Assembly: GCA_013396525.1 (NCBI GenBank)
Contig: VWYX01000366.1
Span: 477,630 to 541,629 of the forward strand
Origin: Chaetorhynchus papuensis
Lineage: Eukaryota > Chordata > Aves > Passeriformes > Rhipiduridae
Length of the DNA: 64,000 bases
Reading direction: 5' to 3'
The notes below the pieces were generated by a model. That model made no database searches. It was not told the DNA's origin and saw only the letters and a program-made list of their open reading frames with translations. Numbering within the stretch: position 1 is the first letter of the stretch; each line of letters begins with the position of its first letter. The position numbers and the translations under genes were made by a program. This document shows, piece by piece, positions 59,929 to 64,000 of this stretch.

Positions 59929-61470
59929 GCAAGATGCTGTTAGCAATCTTCTAGGGAAGAGATATGAGCAAAATTTCAGTCTCTAGAATTTCCTCTGCCG
60001 TCGTCTTATTTATAGAACTCAATGCCTTAAGATGGGGTTTTAATTATTGAGTTATTCTTTCTGTGATGCAGCAAAAAAGGTGATTCAAATGTAATCTTTT
60101 TAATATTAAAATGAGAAATTAAAATGTTATGCCAGCTTTTTATTTTTTTTTGGTAGAATTCATGTTCAGTTGTCAATGATCTGGACATTGGTTTTATCTC
60201 TTCTCTACAAGAAGTATGACCTTCAGATGTTCACTTATTTTTCACTTTGAATGATTTATGACGTATTCCTTTTGACAATATGTACGCTCATCTTCTTTTT
60301 CTCCCCCCTTGCTCATTCCAGGATAGTGTAATATGGAGTGGAGAAATGGAGTGGAACCATAAATTACTTAGGAAATTTCAGTAGGCTTAGCATTTTGCCC
60401 AAACTGGCTTGTTTGACATCTCTATTCCAATGTTCTGACTTTGCTCTCTTGCTAAACAACCCAGATGTTCAAACACCAGTTAAAGAGAAGCTGTATCCAC
60501 TTAATGGAAGCGTGCAAAGATCCGTAACACTGGAAAGAAGTGGAACTTCCCCTAATTTAGTCTACTGTCTATATTTATCACTGTTCATTTGCTATGTGCC
60601 TTCCCTCCCACCCCAGCTGCCACCTCACAGATGGCATTCCCAGCAAAAGAAACAGTTCGGATTCAGTACACTGTCATCTGGAAATGTCAGCAGATGACAG
60701 GGAGAGGGGAAGAAGAGGAGGGCTAGCTCCACATTTTTTCAGGACAAAACTTGACCTCAGATTCTACTCAGTCACCACAGAGTTCTAGGGATTACCAGGG
60801 TGGTGTGGAGAAGGGGCACAAAGGGGGACAGGAAGAGTTTGATACAGTGCATATAGTGACCTTTGTTATGTTCTGAGGCTTGCTGGATAGAAATTTCCAT
60901 ACTGTGCAGTTATTTACTTCTATCTCTATACCAGCTTTAATTTATTAAAGGACCAAAAAAAAAAAAAGGTTTTGTTTGCCCTAGAAACCAAGGGAAAACA
61001 ATGAGGAGGAAGAAGGCATCCCTGCAAAGTTGACACTATTAAGCCCAGGCGCAAAGTGGAACATTGCAGTGCCTATGAACAGATGTCTAATGACAAGCAA
61101 ATAAGACAATAATTCTTAAGCAATGATTTATTTCTGGTTTAGTTTTTTAGTGCCTTTTACTCAGCCCTTTCACATTAGTCACTTCTATATGCTTTTAGTG
61201 TTGTATGCTGGCCCGAGTGTTATTGACAAAAACGTGATGGGCCTGGAGTTTGATACAAGCAAAAAGACAAGGCAAGTTTTTAGATTTAAGGGTAATGTAG
61301 CCACAGGTGTCCAGTATTTGTCTTCTGACATTCAACTTTCAGATGTCACTAACTGTGCTAAATTCTCACTCTGAAGGCTGAAGTCTCAAAAACTTGTGTA
61401 TCTCAGAGTGAAAAGTTTCAGATACTATTATTTTGTTGAACAAGGTTAAGGGAAAATGTTGCCGGGTTTG
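59929..61470. other. Non-coding stretch without recognised genes
   Basis: A poly(A) run of 13 lies at 60955-60967. The plus-strand frame 60338-60697 (119 codons) is open but unrecognised, and a shifted frame overlaps it. Nothing else could be supported. Confidence 0.5.
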
Positions 61471-62330
61471 GCATCTTAAAAACATTCTTGCAGCTGTTTC
61501 TCTGGGGAGCTGTGGTACCTTCGTGTGTTGCAACAAGGGCTCAATATTCAGTACATTTTAACAGCAGGAGGGGTTTTGGCTGCCTTGTGAAAATTCATTC
61601 AAAATAGCACTCGGAGTACAGGCTTCTGAGAAATACCCGCTCATAAACACACAGAAGATGCTGCCCAGCTGCAGTGGGGTCACTGAGGCACCCGGCCTGA
61701 GAGCAGAGACAGATGTCCTTTTCAGTGACTCAAACTAGAGCACTCTAAGCAGGTATTGGCCCATCTGCTCCCGTATCTCAGATGTCGAGGCTGATTATCT
61801 GAACACTCAAGCTCTGTTACAGTGAAAATTCAGGAAAGCGGTGCCATTCACTGACAATGACATCTTAACAGCCCCCAGCTGCTCATTCCCAGCCTATGCC
61901 CTCCTTTACCTCTTGTAAAATTGTTTATGGGGCCAACAACCTGGATCCTGCCCCGCCACACTCCCAAAAAAGATGTGTTTATTTTTAGCCTGAACTGGCT
62001 CTCACAGCCGGTTCAGTGCAGGGATGACTGTGGTTAGATTTGCTAGAGGACGGCTCACTGTTTGTGCCCTGCCGTCAGGGAGATGGTCTTTTCCAGGCCC
62101 TGCATTTTCCTCTTGATTTTTAAGTGCAGATGTCACGAGGAGACCCAACTGTGTTTGTCACGTCCTGCAGTCAGGAGAGCAAGGGGAGCAGCTGAGGGCT
62201 GGCATCCCTCCCTGCCGAAGGCAGGCAGCTGCAGCTGGTAATCCCCTGGACTGCCTCTGCAGGGCTCGATAAAGCTGCTCTGGTGGAGCACATCGGGCTC
62301 TTTGCTTGCTTTCCTACCACCCTAAAAGGT
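61471..62330. promoter_or_regulatory. GC-richer, motif-dense block, candidate regulatory element
   Basis: Moderate GC and complex sequence between AT-rich flanks. It contains a near-perfect Grainyhead-like inverted repeat at 61990-62016, a RUNX-type TGTGGTTAG close after it (about 62029), several CAGCTG-type E-boxes and GAGCAGCTGAGG. No transcript or exon was identified. The regulatory role is inference. Confidence 0.25.
61990..62016. repeat. Inverted repeat, 11-bp arms with one mismatch
   Basis: CTGAACTGGCT (61990-62000), CTCAC, then AGCCGGTTCAG (62006-62016). The arms pair at 10 of 11 positions, and the single mismatch would be a G-U type pair in RNA. AACTGG and CCGGTT resemble Grainyhead/CP2 half-sites (AACCGGTT). 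Confidence 0.8.
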
Positions 62331-64000
62331 AACTAAGCCTTAATAAGGCTAAAGTATAAAGTCAAAGTCTCTGCTGGTGCCTTGAGCACTTCATTGTGCC
62401 CAAGAAATGTAGCAACATTTCTATTTTCCACCACCAGCACAATTCTTCATTGTGCAGGAGGAAAATTTCACAAAGTGGTTGGGTAAAATCCCCGGAACTG
62501 GAACCAGAAAACACAGGACTATGGGACTAGGTAATCAATCAGCTTTCTAATCATAATCCAAAGATCTCCCATTGTCACTTGGACAAGTCACTTAGAAACA
62601 CAGGTCTGTGTTTGTAACCAGAAAGTTGCTGCACTTGAAATAGATGGATTTTTTTAAAAGAAGTGTAAAGGTACTTCACAATCTTTGTGCACTGTGAAGA
62701 GTTTCTATGTGGAAAGAAGTTTGTAGCGCTGGTGCTGGTGCTGCTTTCCACATGAAGTCCATGGATTCATGAGGTCTGTGAGCTTTTTACAAGAGATCTG
62801 TGCAAATCTACCTATGAAGAGTCAGGGAGCTTTGATTTGCTACCTAAACCTGAGCCCTGTCACTAGGAAGAAGAAGAAAATGAGGAGTCTGCAGACAGCT
62901 ATGACTGAAAGACACTGATTCTGTGAAGTATTCATTTGTGGTATAAATGACTGCATGCTAATTTCCCAGGCAGTCTAGCATGTGTGTCCATAATGGGTTT
63001 ACTCATCTCCTGGGTTCTCAAGGTGGTTTCTCTGTGACCTGAATTCTTGGGATGCAAATAAAATTCTCAGTGAATTTAGGTAGTGCATGACAAACCTTGT
63101 AAGCAGGAGCAATCTGTGGATTAGATGAATATATGGGCTTTGAATAGGCATATAAATTTTTTTAAAAATTGAATGATGATTTTAAAAACAAACAAATAAA
63201 GATCCCAGGAAACCAAGCTCCAATTCTTTCTCCTGTCTAATTAAATTTTACGACCTCCCTTTTTAAACAGCATATGGGACACAGATTTCCTAGTCAGCTG
63301 GGGATCAGTTAGATACATGTCTGCGTGTTATTCAAGTTCCAGCTGATTAAGCCACCGCGTATACCAGAAGTTTCTTGTGATATTTGTACAGACTATCATG
63401 GACAGCAAAGTTTGCTTGGAGCTTTTTGACAAAATGAGTTTCATCCAAAAATGCCTCTATTTTTCATAGCCAAAACTTTGTCAGAAGTAGGTCAAATCAG
63501 ATTTCAAGACCGTGAAAAATTAGTTTTTATGAAAGAAGATTTTGACACATCAAATTAAAGATTTTGGTTTTCTGGAAAATGGCTTTTAGTTATAAGACAT
63601 AAGTATAGTTGAAATGCTTTGAAAATCACCTAAATGAAATAATTCTATTGACATTTTGGACATTATTATTATTATTCTTAGTTAATAAAATTTGTCAAGT
63701 TTTTGATTATTTTGTCACAGTTTAGGAAAGACAGCTTTCCACTAGGTTGGAAAGAGTCCAAATCCAGTCCTAGTTCAGCCGATTATATGGTAGAGATCTG
63801 AAAGCAAAACTTAGTAGAAGAGAATGAAGGATAACACTTAAGTGTTCTCAGAAAAAAAAAGGAATGAGGTATTCTTGTTCTACTTGCCCTTCACATCTGC
63901 TCCCTAGCCTTTAATCATTCATTAGCAGCTTTAGTTCTGGTACAATTCTTATCAGGTATCTATTCCTACAAGTGAAGCATAATAGTAATGAATAATGGGG
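62331..64000. other. AT-rich non-coding stretch to the window end
   Basis: It contains a GCTGGT-type short repeat near 62727-62741, a GAA-rich patch near 62868-62880, an AAACAAACAAATAAA tract near 63187-63200 and an (ATT)n microsatellite near 63663-63678. No gene or repeat family was recognised. Confidence 0.55.
63663..63678. repeat. (ATT)5 microsatellite
   Basis: About five ATT units in ACATTATTATTATTATTCTTAG. It is a short simple repeat. Confidence 0.85.

Noticed and set aside
63745..63775. Possible CR1 3' end (GGTTGGAAAGAGTCC)
   Set aside because: Only about 15 bases match and neither the tail repeats nor the following body phrase is present.
1..64000. tRNA, rRNA, known microRNA, CRISPR array, insertion sequence or bacterial operon
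   Set aside because: No tRNA B-box with paired A-box, no direct-repeat/spacer array, no seed-and-hairpin that I recognise, and the sequence is clearly vertebrate non-coding DNA.

Overview
The window looks like vertebrate, most probably bird, nuclear DNA. The main evidence is several fragments of CR1 retrotransposons, the dominant interspersed repeat of birds and other reptiles. They carry the typical 3' tail words (repeats of the ATTCTGTG type and phrases such as TTGGACTCGATGACCTT). Two older fragments look like repeats shared with turtles and crocodilians. There are no operons, no long uninterrupted genes, no tRNA or rRNA genes that I can recognise, and no CRISPR array. Nearly all open frames are 60-180 codons and overlap on both strands, as expected by chance in non-coding DNA.

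Layout. The first 180 bases contain an exon-like segment with good splice signals at both ends, perhaps the end of a gene that lies mostly outside the window. From about 0.2 to 22.5 kb is AT-rich non-coding DNA with two old repeats, a perfect 12-bp-arm hairpin near 3.85 kb, a coding-like minus-strand stretch near 8.5 kb, and a GC-rich block with GATA motifs near 19 kb. An assembly gap of 355 N occupies 22,566-22,920. CR1 fragments lie near 23.1, 25.7-26.6, 30.5-30.7 and 59.6-59.9 kb; the pair at 25.7-26.6 kb is in opposite orientations and includes a decayed reverse-transcriptase C-terminus. From 31 to 49 kb is mostly unmarked sequence with short repeats, a 15-bp tandem duplication rich in forkhead-type motifs (32.6 kb), two exon-like pieces (35.1 and 37.5 kb) and an AT palindrome (47.0 kb). 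From 49.4 to 52.1 kb the sequence becomes GC-rich and ends in a compact CpG-island-like block (51.6-52.05 kb). This is the best candidate for a promoter or strong regulatory element. It is followed by an AT-rich block (53.47-54.3 kb) dense in homeodomain-type words and containing a perfect 26-bp hairpin of C/EBP-like and ATTA words. The rest, to 64 kb, is ordinary intergenic or intronic sequence with one more CR1 fragment and one near-perfect Grainyhead-like inverted repeat near 62.0 kb.

Interpretation. The window is most simply a gene desert or part of large introns, with scattered candidate cis-regulatory elements. No protein-coding gene could be named. The exon candidates are offered with low confidence because nothing but splice-like signals and reading-frame character supports them. 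All transcription-factor assignments are motif matches by eye.
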